From NCBI GenBank assembly GCA_900541965.1, contig UQLN01000045.1:1-37084 (forward strand): a DNA stretch of 37,084 nt, read 5' to 3'. A program made the position numbers and the translations under genes. The stretch comes from an uncultured Parabacteroides sp. GTDB lineage: Bacteria > Bacteroidota > Bacteroidia > Bacteroidales > Tannerellaceae. The notes under the pieces were generated by a model, which was not told the DNA's origin, did not search any database, and saw nothing but the letters and a program-made list of their open reading frames with translations. This document shows positions 26,091 through 34,413 of the stretch, piece after piece (position 1 is the first letter of the stretch; the number at the start of each line of letters is the position of its first letter).

Positions 26091-27351
26091 GCTCTTCGTT
26101 GTCTTTTAAGGATGAAACAATCTGTTGGCGGGCAATGCGGACAGCGGGGATACCGGCAGAAAGCAGGTTGAGCAACAAGCTGAACAAAAGGGCTGCCAGA
26201 AAGATGGCGGGCTGGAACAGCATGTCGCCACTCAACATCGTATCGCTGTCCCTCAGCAGGAAATCCTTGCACAGGGGCATAAAGATGAAAGAAAGTACCA
26301 ATCCCAACACTCCGCCCAAAAGGGATATAAGACAGTTCTCACACAAGACCTGGCGCAACAAGACTCCGAATGTTGCCCCGAAAGCTTTGCGTACCCCCAT
26401 CTCGGCACGGCGTTTCTGAACGGCAGAATAGGTTACTCCCAGCAAGTTCAACGCAGGGACAAGCAGCAAGAACAGCAATAATCCGCCGGTCTCAGCCAAG
26501 TAGTCCTTCAACTCCACCTTGATTTGTCCGATAGTGCCTATCGCCATGTCAAAGCGGGTAATGGGGTTGTGGAAGAAGTTGATTTCATATTCCTTTTTCG
26601 TAGAGTTGTAACGGGCAATCAGTCCTTGCAGTTCGGTACGGATAGATTCGAAATCGTTGCTGCTCTTTGCAAGGATGCAGGTGGAAAAGGCGCCGCTCAT
26701 ATTTTCCAAATCCGTATTGCTTAATATAATCTGGTTGGTTGTGTAGGCTACCCAGACATTCCCGAAGGCGGTATCGGCAGCACGGCTTACATCTTCCACC
26801 ACCCCGCAAATCGTGTAGGTATCCAAATCGATGATAACCGGTTTGCCTACTACGTCGGTTGTGCCGTAAAGTTGTTGTGCTACTGTACGTGAAACGACAG
26901 CCTGAGGGATTGCCGAATCGAAATCGGCTTGTGTAAACGGCTTGCCTTCCAGGAAACGAAAAGCGAATATCTTCCAGAAGCCGGTATCGGTGTACTTAAC
27001 CGTATAGGCCTTATACATCCGTTTGCCGGGTATGGACAAGGGTTTGTCCATCGTTGTATACCCACAAACTACCTCCGGCGTTTTCAAAGAATAAAAACAC
27101 TCCTTAAGGGTCTGGACAGACATGTTGCCACGGCTCCAGCCTCTATCACTACGTACTTCGGTGCCATTTTCCACATACAGCATACGGTCGCGGTTCACTT
27201 CCGGCGAGAAGCTGGCGAACTGTATCTGAAATATCAGGACGACAATCATAACCATCGCAATCGAAATGGCTGTTCCGGCGATGGATATAACGCTGACGAG
27301 GCGGTTCTCTTTCAGCATGTAAAATGCCTGCTTGAAGTATTGCTTAATCAT
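26083..27351 (-). CDS. FtsX-family ABC permease, type B (pair 1)
   Basis: This 422-residue permease is the first after the adaptor gene, 11 bases downstream of it. It has TM1 at about 19-43, a MacB-like periplasmic domain with GKPFTQADFDSA, and three TMs. The coupling motif is KRRAEMGVRKAFGAT, near residue 308. Its C-terminus (SSLKDNEEHD) is longer and more acidic than in the other type B copies. Confidence 0.88.
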   Translation of the reverse strand: MIKQYFKQAFYMLKENRLVSVISIAGTAISIAMVMIVVLIFQIQFASFSPEVNRDRMLYVENGTEVRSDRGWSRGNMSVQTLKECFYSLKTPEVVCGYTTMDKPLSIPGKRMYKAYTVKYTDTGFWKIFAFRFLEGKPFTQADFDSAIPQAVVSRTVAQQLYGTTDVVGKPVIIDLDTYTICGVVEDVSRAADTAFGNVWVAYTTNQIILSNTDLENMSGAFSTCILAKSSNDFESIRTELQGLIARYNSTKKEYEINFFHNPITRFDMAIGTIGQIKVELKDYLAETGGLLLFLLLVPALNLLGVTYSAVQKRRAEMGVRKAFGATFGVLLRQVLCENCLISLLGGVLGLVLSFIFMPLCKDFLLRDSDTMLSGDMLFQPAIFLAALLFSLLLNLLSAGIPAVRIARQQIVSSLKDNEEHD

Positions 27352-27362
27352 ATCGTATCTTG

Positions 27363-28607
27363 TTATTTTATCTTCAGTTTGTTCTTGTCTTTATACGGGC
27401 TCATATCGGAGATGATGACTTCGTCGCCTTCTTCCAGGCCGCTTACTACTTCCACGTACTCAAAGTTGCTGTCACCCAAACGTACCTTACGCTTTTGCAC
27501 TTGGTCGCCATTTACGACAAAAAGTTCGTATTCGCCTTTCCCGACATAATAGGAGCTGTTGGCTATGCGGAGCACGTCGTCTTTGACGGCATTCATTACG
27601 TAGACATCGGTTTTCAGGCCGGAGCGGAGGCGTTTGTGGTTGTCTTCTTCCAACTGGACAGTAAAGGAGATGACGCCGTTTTTAGACAGGGGGGTGACAT
27701 CGCTTACTACGCCGTTCAGTTTATCGTTTCCTATTTTGACTACGGCTTTGCTTCCAGCTGCAATGCGGTCGCCGTAGGTATCGGCTATCTCGCCTTCTAT
27801 CTTGAAATGGGACAGGTCGGAAACGATGGCTACTTTAGAGCCCTGGTTGATTTGTACGCCTATCTCGTTGTTCACATAGGTAAGTATCGCTTTACGTGGG
27901 GAACAGATACGGGCGTCGTCGAGGATTCGTTTGGTCTCGGCAAGACTCTTGCGGAAAATGTTCAGCTCGAGTTCCTTCACTTTCAGGTCGGCTTCAGCAA
28001 GGGCTTGTTCGTTTTTGTATTTCTGTTGGTCTTCTTCCAGCTTGAGGCGGCTGACGTTATAGTCGAGTTCCACTTGGCGGACTTTATCGGTGGTTCCGGC
28101 GCCGAGGCTGTCGAGGTAACGTTCGTTGCGGAGCTCCACTTCCTTACGGTCCAGTTCCATACGGGAAACTTTCAGGTTCATTTCCATCTCCGAGAGTTTG
28201 TTGTGGTTGATTACACGTTGTTGTTCGAGCTGGAGACGTTTCATATGTTCTTCATCCAACTGTTTGTTATAATCGGTTTCGGCACTCTGCAAGTCCAGTT
28301 TTAAAATCGGAGTGCCTACGTCCACAGAATCTCCTCCCTTCTTATAAATCTCCATGATACGGGAGTTGATCGGTGAGTTGATGATTTCTTCGAAGGCGGG
28401 AATCACTTTGCCGGAAGCGCTGACAGATACTTCTATCGCTCCTTTATCTACTTTGGATATATGTATGTCTTTCCTGTTCAGGCTGGTTTGCAGCAAGGAA
28501 ATGATACATATGACCAAAGCGATAAGGGCTCCTGCGATAGAGCCTATCTTGACTATCTGCTTCCGCTGTTCTTTTCTTTGAACCTCTTTCGATATCTCTC
28601 TGTCCAT
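27363..28607 (-). CDS. Periplasmic adaptor (HlyD/MacA family) of the ABC exporter
   Basis: This 414-residue membrane fusion protein should link the permeases to an outer membrane TolC-like channel. It has a short cytoplasmic N-terminus and one TM at about 19-40. Two lipoyl half-motifs (about 75-107 and 233-262, the second with INQGSKVAIVSDLS) flank a long coiled coil (about 107-232). Beta-barrel and membrane-proximal domains follow (GLEEGDEVIIS near the end). It is the first gene of the operon and is preceded by a sigma-54-type promoter. No tolC gene is in the window. Confidence 0.9.
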   Translation of the reverse strand: MDREISKEVQRKEQRKQIVKIGSIAGALIALVICIISLLQTSLNRKDIHISKVDKGAIEVSVSASGKVIPAFEEIINSPINSRIMEIYKKGGDSVDVGTPILKLDLQSAETDYNKQLDEEHMKRLQLEQQRVINHNKLSEMEMNLKVSRMELDRKEVELRNERYLDSLGAGTTDKVRQVELDYNVSRLKLEEDQQKYKNEQALAEADLKVKELELNIFRKSLAETKRILDDARICSPRKAILTYVNNEIGVQINQGSKVAIVSDLSHFKIEGEIADTYGDRIAAGSKAVVKIGNDKLNGVVSDVTPLSKNGVISFTVQLEEDNHKRLRSGLKTDVYVMNAVKDDVLRIANSSYYVGKGEYELFVVNGDQVQKRKVRLGDSNFEYVEVVSGLEEGDEVIISDMSPYKDKNKLKIK

Positions 28608-28653
28608 TTTATTTGTTTTTATTTAATGCATTGTTTGATTTGCCCCCGTAAAG

Positions 28654-28668
28654 GCAAACTCCGTGCCA
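28654..28668 (-). promoter_or_regulatory. Sigma-54 promoter of the adaptor-permease operon
   Basis: On the minus strand TGGCACGGAGTTTGC matches the sigma-54 consensus TGGCACG-N4-TTGC at every fixed base, with the required spacing of the GG and GC elements. Transcription should start near 28643, 36 bases before the adaptor ATG. An NtrC-family activator would be needed; none is encoded in the window. Confidence 0.8.
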
Positions 28669-28713
28669 AAAACATAAAAGCCTGATTTCGTGCAGATACT
28701 CCGGTTTGAAACT

Positions 28714-28737
28714 GTCCGATTCCGAACACTCTGTTCG
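28714..28737. promoter_or_regulatory. Repeated TGTTCG half-sites, possible activator site
   Basis: CGAACA-CTC-TGTTCG (28723-28737) is a perfect palindrome with a three-base centre. A third half-site, TGTCCG, lies just before it in the opposite orientation. The cluster is about 55-70 bases upstream of the sigma-54 promoter, on the far side from the adaptor gene. It could bind an enhancer-binding protein or control the divergent lipoprotein gene. The function is inferred. Confidence 0.4.
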
Positions 28738-28801
28738 TTTTTACGCAAAACTTTTTCGCAGGTTTCCTTGTTTTTCGCTTACAACTTAAACAAGAGTAAC
28801 A

Positions 28802-29638
28802 ATGAACGCTAAAATTTCAATCTTAACGATTCTTGCCGGCTTCTCTATGATATTTGCAGGTTGCAGCAAGAATGACGACTTTTCCCCGGATGATGTCCAA
28901 GTGCCTCAGACAGTGACCGATGCTTTCAACGCTATTTACCCGGAAGCAAAAGACACGAAATGGACAGTAAAGAATGATTACTATGTAGCTACGTTCGAGA
29001 ATAATACCCTCGACAATACCGCTTGGTTCGACCACGAAGCCACATGGGCAATGATTAAGACGGAAATACCTTCGGGACTCTTACCGCAGGCTGTACGTTC
29101 CGCCGTAAAACAGAGCTATTCGGACTGGGTAATCCAGGATGCCGACACCATCGGACGTGCCAACATGGGTACGGTCTACAAAGTGGAAATAGAGAAAAAT
29201 GACGAGGATACGGATTTATACTATTCCGTATACGGGGACCTGATAAAAGCGGTGGACAATAAAGATGATGCGGATGTACCCATTGTTGTACCGAAAGAGG
29301 TTATCGATATGGTAAATCTTACATTCAACGGGGCCCAGTTACTGGATATGGAATCGAGTGCTCAGGGATATACTTTATACATGCTGGATGAAACGGTATT
29401 TAAGATCGCTCAACTGAACAAAGATTACAGATGGCAGAGCACAACGTGGAAGTTATCGCTACAGGAAGTTCCGGAGATTGTTACGCAGGCTTTTGAAAAC
29501 TCGGCCTACAGCAACGACCCGGTCAGTTCCATTTACACGCTATTAAATGCGAATGGCACGTTCTTCCTGTTTAACCTGATTCATAACGGGGTATTTACGA
29601 CAGTGAAGTTTGATGCGATAGGGAATATTGTTGAGTGA
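28802..29638 (+). CDS. PepSY-like lipoprotein (BLIP-like repeat family)
   Basis: The 278-residue product has a lipoprotein signal peptide with the lipobox IFAGC (Cys21), followed by an Asp-rich start. The rest resembles the PepSY-like/DUF2874 family of Bacteroidetes surface or periplasmic lipoproteins: VPQTVTDAFNAIYPEAKDTKW, then YYVATFEN and WAMIKTEIPSGLLPQAV. A second, weaker copy seems to begin near residue 160 (VPKEVIDMVNLTF) and a third near 220. The biochemical role is unknown. It is divergent from the sigma-54-controlled exporter operon and shares its 194-base upstream region. I see no clear TAnnTTTG box for it. Confidence 0.75.
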   Translation: MNAKISILTILAGFSMIFAGCSKNDDFSPDDVQVPQTVTDAFNAIYPEAKDTKWTVKNDYYVATFENNTLDNTAWFDHEATWAMIKTEIPSGLLPQAVRSAVKQSYSDWVIQDADTIGRANMGTVYKVEIEKNDEDTDLYYSVYGDLIKAVDNKDDADVPIVVPKEVIDMVNLTFNGAQLLDMESSAQGYTLYMLDETVFKIAQLNKDYRWQSTTWKLSLQEVPEIVTQAFENSAYSNDPVSSIYTLLNANGTFFLFNLIHNGVFTTVKFDAIGNIVE

Positions 29639-29728
29639 GTATGCGGAAAAGGAGAGCCTTCCTTTTCATTAAACAAGTCAGGGGATTTTTCCTTTGCTAC
29701 CAAGTCCGTACAAAGTGTCAAGCTATCA

Positions 29729-29816
29729 ACTAAAAGTTTCACCCGTTGAAACTAAAAGTTCTACCCGTTGAAATTTTTAGTTTCAGCCGTGGAAACAAAA
29801 GTTTCAAGGCTTGTAT
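29729..29816 (+). repeat. Degenerate 22-bp tandem repeat
   Basis: Two nearly identical 22-base units (29729-29750 and 29751-29772; consensus begins ACTAAAAGTT and ends CCCGTTGAA) are followed by a diverged third (29773-29794) and a partial fourth. AAACTTTTAGTTTC-like inverted segments occur within it. It lies in the 298-base gap between the lipoprotein and GH2 genes. That gap otherwise holds only the terminator at 29879, and no coding sequence was seen. Confidence 0.7.
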
Positions 29817-29878
29817 TTTTTTTGAAACTCCGTACCAATAAGAATGCATACCCGCTCCTATTCATTCTCATATGAAAT

Positions 29879-29916
29879 AAAAACAGGATGCTCCGTGAGT
29901 GGAACATCCTGTTTTT
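29879..29916. terminator. Bidirectional terminator
   Basis: A 12-bp perfect stem AAAAACAGGATG/CATCCTGTTTTT (29879-29890 with 29905-29916) encloses a 14-base loop. With A-runs on one side and T-runs on the other it can end transcription in both directions. It lies between the convergent lipoprotein gene and GH2 gene. Confidence 0.85.
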
Positions 29917-29936
29917 ACTTAAACTATATCTACAAC

Positions 29937-32441
29937 TTATTCGCTCAATATTTCAATCGTTGCTCCTTTCAAACCGGATGAAGTGGCTTCAAAGTAAATT
30001 GCTCCGGGTTGCTCGCCTGCCTCTACTATAGCAGTCAATTGACCGCTGAACAGCTTCATCGCAGGAGCCTGGAAGGATTCCAGACTGGCAGGGTCGCCAT
30101 TTGCTGCAGCACGGAAAGAACCGACTCCGCGGACATTGAACTTAATGAGGTTGGTTGCATTCGGACAGAAATTGCCGTTCTTATCCACAACACGGACATT
30201 GATGAAGGCCAAATCTTTTCCGTCTGCCGACAGGCGGTTACGGTCTACCGACAATTCGATATGATGCGGTTTGCCGGCAGTATGGACAATCTCTTCTGCT
30301 ACGGCATTACCGTCTTTATCGTAGGCTACGACTTTGAGCGTTCCCGGCTCATATTTAGTATCCATCCACATCAAACGGTAACGTTTCTGACGTTCAAAAC
30401 TCTTTTGTGCAGCTTCCGTATAGCTGCTGTCGATACCGATGCTCAAGTCTTTTGTACGTTTGCCTTGGCTCTTTCCGTTAATGAAAAGCTCTGCCGTTGG
30501 GTAATTGGTGTAGACAAATACGGGGGTTACTTCTCCTTCGCGTCCCGGCCAGGTCCAGTGAGGCAAGACATGCAAAGTGCGTTCTGTTTTATTCCAGTGG
30601 CTCCGGTATAAATAATAGCGGTCTTTAGGTATACCTGCCAGGTCGATAATACCGAACAGGGAACTGTGGCTTGGCCAATCGGTATAGTAGGGAGTCGGTT
30701 CGCCCAGATAATCAAATCCGGTCCATACAAACTCTCCTATGCAATAAGGCAGGTCTTCGTGCTGGATAAAATCATCTTCGGGGAGGTTCGACCAGCCGCA
30801 ATGTTCCACATCGTAAGATGAACTTTGGTGGTCGTCGTATTTTGCCATCGCTTTACGCTCTACCGGAAATTTATATACCCCGCGTGAACTTACGGTTGAT
30901 GCGGTCTCGCTTCCAAGAATAATCCGCTGGGGTAACTTCTTATAATTTACCTGGTATCTGAACGGGCGGTAATTGAAACCTGCCACATCCATTACTGCGG
31001 CGAAGTTATTATTTACAACTGCATCCGGGGCATCCATTCCCTGAGTGACAGGGCGGGTCGGGTCTTCGCGGTGGCAGATGTCCTGTAATCTTTTGGCAAT
31101 CTTGCAATCGCCCTCATTCCATTGATTAGGCACTTCATTGCCGATGCACCACATGACAACGCTCGGATTGTTCCGGAAATTATGTATCAGGTTGACTAAA
31201 TCTTTTTCTACCCATTCGTCAAAGAAAAGGTTATATCCGTTCTTACACTTAGCCACATTCCATTCGTCGAAACTTTCTGCCATAAGCATCATACCCATTT
31301 CATCACAGGCACGAACCAGTTCCGGTGCTGGCATGTTATGGGAGGTACGGATTGCATTACAGCCCATATCTTTCAAAATCCGGATTTGACGGCGGATAGC
31401 TGCATCATTCACGGCTGCTCCTAACGGACCCAGGTCATGATGGTTGCAAACGCCCTTAAACACGGTTTTCTCTCCGTTCAGGAAAAAGCCTTTATCCGGT
31501 ATAATCTCGATGGAACGGATACCGAACGGAGTGGTATAAACGTCTTTCAGTTTATCGCCTTCAAACAAACGGGTTTCTACGGAATAAAGGGCAGGCATGT
31601 CGGGCGACCATAAAGTAGGGGTCTGCACAAAGAACTCCTGGTCTATCTGACCGTTATTATACTTCATTTGCGACAAGGAAGTACGAAGTCCTACGATGCG
31701 TTGTTTATTCGGGTTCCACAGGCTTGTTTCTACCGTATAATTATCCGGATTAGCTCCTTCGGGAAGGGATACTTTGGTATGGACGGTGACTTTGGCATGG
31801 TCTTTATTTACAATCGGAGTCTTTACATAGGTTCCCCAAACCGGGATATGGGCATCTTCCGTCACGATAATATGTACATTCCGGTATAATCCGGCACCGG
31901 GATACCAGCGGGACGACTCCGGCAAGTTTTCCAGACGTACGGCCAACAGGTTCTTTTCACCTGGTTTCAGATACTTGGTAATATCAAAATGGAAAGAATT
32001 GTATCCATAAGGCCAGTATCCGACTTTCTGGCCGTTGATATACACATTTGCATGGCTCATTGCGCCGTCAAACAAAATGGTAGCTTTCTTGCCTGCAGTA
32101 AACTGAGGTACTTCAAATTCCGTACGGTACCAACCTACTCCAACAAAGGGTAGCCCTCCGGTACGTCCGGCATGCTCCATTGCATCGGTCTGACCGTCTT
32201 GCGCAATAGCGACTTCTTGTTTGTCGTTCTGAGCACTGAAAGGACCGTAAATAGCCCAGTCGTGCGGGACAACTACGTTTTGCCATTTAGCATCATTAAA
32301 TGCAGGTTTTATAAACTCATCACTGTCTTCACGCGTGAATTTCCAATTTTTTTCCAGCAGGAATTCGCTCCGGACCTGAGCAACCAAAGTAGAGATACAC
32401 CCTAATAGTCCTAACAGGGTTACGAAATAGCTTCTTTTCAT
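29937..32441 (-). CDS. Secreted glycoside hydrolase family 2, probable beta-galactosidase
   Basis: The 834-residue enzyme has a signal peptide (MKRSYFVTLLGLLGC to about residue 22). A GH2 sugar-binding domain (about 30-200), an Ig-like domain (about 205-310) and a TIM barrel (about 312-620) follow. The acid/base is E436 in CIGNEVPN, and the likely nucleophile is E512 in LGSETAST. The C-terminus has a DUF4982-like domain (about 625-690) and a further Ig/invasin-like domain (about 725-830). The layout fits secreted Bacteroidetes beta-galactosidases. The NxK motif of beta-glucuronidases was not seen. The exact substrate is not settled by sequence. It is transcribed alone, from a strong promoter shared with a divergent transporter gene. 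Confidence 0.88.
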   Translation of the reverse strand: MKRSYFVTLLGLLGCISTLVAQVRSEFLLEKNWKFTREDSDEFIKPAFNDAKWQNVVVPHDWAIYGPFSAQNDKQEVAIAQDGQTDAMEHAGRTGGLPFVGVGWYRTEFEVPQFTAGKKATILFDGAMSHANVYINGQKVGYWPYGYNSFHFDITKYLKPGEKNLLAVRLENLPESSRWYPGAGLYRNVHIIVTEDAHIPVWGTYVKTPIVNKDHAKVTVHTKVSLPEGANPDNYTVETSLWNPNKQRIVGLRTSLSQMKYNNGQIDQEFFVQTPTLWSPDMPALYSVETRLFEGDKLKDVYTTPFGIRSIEIIPDKGFFLNGEKTVFKGVCNHHDLGPLGAAVNDAAIRRQIRILKDMGCNAIRTSHNMPAPELVRACDEMGMMLMAESFDEWNVAKCKNGYNLFFDEWVEKDLVNLIHNFRNNPSVVMWCIGNEVPNQWNEGDCKIAKRLQDICHREDPTRPVTQGMDAPDAVVNNNFAAVMDVAGFNYRPFRYQVNYKKLPQRIILGSETASTVSSRGVYKFPVERKAMAKYDDHQSSSYDVEHCGWSNLPEDDFIQHEDLPYCIGEFVWTGFDYLGEPTPYYTDWPSHSSLFGIIDLAGIPKDRYYLYRSHWNKTERTLHVLPHWTWPGREGEVTPVFVYTNYPTAELFINGKSQGKRTKDLSIGIDSSYTEAAQKSFERQKRYRLMWMDTKYEPGTLKVVAYDKDGNAVAEEIVHTAGKPHHIELSVDRNRLSADGKDLAFINVRVVDKNGNFCPNATNLIKFNVRGVGSFRAAANGDPASLESFQAPAMKLFSGQLTAIVEAGEQPGAIYFEATSSGLKGATIEILSE

Positions 32442-32474
32442 TCGTATTTAATGTTTTTATAGTATTTAGCCCAA

Positions 32475-32492
32475 CAAAAATAATTATTTTTG
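32475..32492. promoter_or_regulatory. Palindrome containing two divergent -7 boxes
   Basis: CAAAAATAATTATTTTTG is a perfect 18-bp palindrome. Its left half is the -7 box for the GH2 gene, and its right half (TATTTTTG, 32485-32492, plus strand) is a -7 box for the dicarboxylate carrier. A good -33 is seen only for GH2. A single dimeric regulator, or RNA polymerase competition, could link the two genes. Confidence 0.6.
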
Positions 32493-32505
32493 CGACTTTT
32501 ACAAA
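32475..32505 (-). promoter_or_regulatory. Promoter of the GH2 gene
   Basis: On the minus strand the -7 box TATTTTTG (32475-32482) has TTTG (32502-32505) exactly 19 bases upstream, a full match to the Bacteroidetes promoter. The predicted start is near 32468, 27 bases before the ATG. Confidence 0.75.
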
Positions 32506-32533
32506 CTAAACCAACAAAATACATCACTTATTT

Positions 32534-33838
32534 ATGCTGTTACAATTAGCCTTTGTTTTAATCGCAATCATTATCGGAGCCCGTCTTGGGGGTATCGGAT
32601 TAGGAGTATTAGGTGGGCTGGGATTAGCTATTCTGACCTTTGTCTTCGGACTGGAACCGACCTCTCCCCCTATAGATGTGATGCTGATGATTGTTGCCGT
32701 TATTGCAGCAGCCAGTTGTATGCAAGCAGCCGGTGGATTGGATCTGATGGTTAAGTGGGCGGAAAAACTTTTACGGAAGAACCCTTCCAAAATTACCATA
32801 TTGAGCCCTTTGGTAACTTATATCTTTACTTTTATAGCCGGAACAGGGCATGTGGCTTATTCCGTTCTCCCAGTGATTGCCGAAGTGGCAACCGAAACAA
32901 AGATTCGTCCGGAACGTCCTTTGGGTATTGCAGTTATTGCTTCCCAGCAGGCAATTACTGCCAGTCCTATATCTGCCGCGACTGTGGCATTATTAAGCAT
33001 GCTTACCGCACAAGGGTTTAATATCAGCTTATTCGATATATTAATCATCTCTGTCCCGTGTACATTAGCCGGTGTATTAGCAGGGGCTTTCTACTCTCTC
33101 CGGATAGGAAAAGAGTTGGTTGATGATCCGGAATACCAAAGAAGATTAGCCAACGGGGATTTCACAAATCATGCATATAAATCGGCAGAATTAAAGAATA
33201 AAAAGGCGGCAGGATTATCCGTCGGCATATTTATTTTAGCAACAGTCGGTATCATTCTGTTTGGTTCGGTTGAGAGTCTTCGCCCCGTATTTGATGGTAC
33301 ATCTCTTTCCATGAGCTACATTATTGAAATATTAATGCTCTCTGCCGCTGCTATCATTTTACTGGCAACTAAGACAGATGGTATCAAAGCAGTTCAGGGC
33401 TCTGTATTTTCTGCAGGTATGCAGGCGGTAGTTGCAATCTTCGGTATTGCCTGGATGGGCGATACTTTCCTGGGTGGAAATATGACTGAATTAAAAGGGT
33501 CTATCGAACATATTGTGACCGAAATGCCCTGGTTATTCGGTATCGCATTGTTCCTGATGTCTATTCTTTTATTTAGCCAGGCTGCCACAATCCGGGCCTT
33601 GCTCCCTCTGGGGATTGCTTTGGGTATTTCTCCTTATATGCTGATCGCTCTATTCCCTACGGTAAATGGATATTTCTTTATTCCTAATTATCCTACAGTC
33701 GTTGCTGCCATCAACTTCGACCGTACTGGAACTACACATATCGGTAAATACATACTGAACCATTCATTCATGATGCCGGGATTGATTGCTACCGCGGTTT
33801 CTGTTGGTTTGGGGTTATTGTTAATCAGGTTCTTCTAA
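32534..33838 (+). CDS. Anaerobic C4-dicarboxylate transporter, DcuA/DcuB family
   Basis: This 434-residue inner membrane carrier exchanges fumarate, malate, aspartate or succinate in anaerobic bacteria. It is strongly hydrophobic, with about ten or more membrane segments. It shows the Dcu blocks GARLGGIGLGVLGGLG (16-31), AASCMQAAGGLDLMV, ITASPISAATVALLS, GIAWMGDTFLGG and PNYPTVVAAINFDRTGTT. DcuA and DcuB cannot be told apart safely here. A role in succinate export or fumarate uptake fits a succinate-producing anaerobe. It is monocistronic and diverges from the GH2 gene. Confidence 0.9.
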   Translation: MLLQLAFVLIAIIIGARLGGIGLGVLGGLGLAILTFVFGLEPTSPPIDVMLMIVAVIAAASCMQAAGGLDLMVKWAEKLLRKNPSKITILSPLVTYIFTFIAGTGHVAYSVLPVIAEVATETKIRPERPLGIAVIASQQAITASPISAATVALLSMLTAQGFNISLFDILIISVPCTLAGVLAGAFYSLRIGKELVDDPEYQRRLANGDFTNHAYKSAELKNKKAAGLSVGIFILATVGIILFGSVESLRPVFDGTSLSMSYIIEILMLSAAAIILLATKTDGIKAVQGSVFSAGMQAVVAIFGIAWMGDTFLGGNMTELKGSIEHIVTEMPWLFGIALFLMSILLFSQAATIRALLPLGIALGISPYMLIALFPTVNGYFFIPNYPTVVAAINFDRTGTTHIGKYILNHSFMMPGLIATAVSVGLGLLLIRFF

Positions 33839-33960
33839 TATGTTTCTTCCCCATAGGGAGAAAGGTATCTATCCCAGCTCTAAAGAAACATAAAACTGTA
33901 AATTATAGCATTTTCAACTTTCAATTTTCATAAGACGGATGTGAAATAAGATGCGATAAG

Positions 33961-34002
33961 ACAAATAAGGCTGATAGTCAGTTGACTATCAGCCTTATTT
34001 GT
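33961..34002. terminator. Hairpin ending tmRNA and the dcu transcript
   Basis: Two 20-base arms (33961-33980 and 33983-34002) are perfect inverted repeats with a two-base centre; the base of the stem is A/T-rich. It touches the last base of the tmRNA. It lies between the convergent dicarboxylate carrier gene and the tmRNA gene, so it can serve both. The 120 bases before it hold nothing I recognise. Confidence 0.8.
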
Positions 34003-34399
34003 GGAGCTGGAGAGATTCGAACTCTCGTCCAAACGAGGAACTAATCTGCTTTCTACATGTTTATCTTCGCCTTCGATTGTCGGAGCCGAGCAAGACCGAA
34101 GCCACCCACTTGACCCTTATCCTCTAAATTTTCGCCTGAAACCCGAGGCTTATTTCAGACTATCTCCGATATTGCTGCACCACCTGATCGGACCGCTTCG
34201 GAGCCACAGCATCCGGGTGATGTCACGTCCCCGCAACTTTTGCAGGGATTAAGCTTCAATCTACTATACTTCGATTAAGCAGCGTAAGCGTATTCTCTTT
34301 CGCCAGTTAATTGTTTGTTGTCTGAGATTTAAGTGCAAGCCAACCACGCACTACATGCTTACAAACCACTTCTACCCGCTGTCAAAACCGGTCAGCCCC
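34002..34399 (-). ncRNA. ssrA: Transfer-messenger RNA (tmRNA)
   Basis: The 398-base RNA rescues stalled ribosomes. Its 5' end GGGGCTG pairs with CAGCTCC at the 3' end in a seven-pair acceptor stem, with the G-U third pair that identifies alanine. The T-arm GAGAGTTCGAATCTCTC is complete, and CCA is not encoded. The 5' part has GACCGGTTTTGACAGCGGG, typical of tmRNA. The tag frame is 34275-34304: GEREYAYAA and stop, after the alanine from the tRNA part. The end AYAA instead of the usual ALAA is notable. Pseudoknot regions occur but were not mapped. Confidence 0.95.
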
Positions 34400-34413
34400 A
34401 TGATTTGTGAGTA

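Noticed and set aside
27360..28304. Plus-strand frame of 314 codons opposite the adaptor gene
   Set aside because: The minus-strand product has clear adaptor domains and an upstream sigma-54 promoter. The opposite frame is Phe/Val-rich and has no recognisable family.
29729..29816. CRISPR array
   Set aside because: The repeats are directly adjacent and degenerate, without unique spacers, and no cas genes are present.
34001..34252. Plus-strand frame across the tmRNA gene
   Set aside because: The DNA is explained by tmRNA structure; the frame is an accident.
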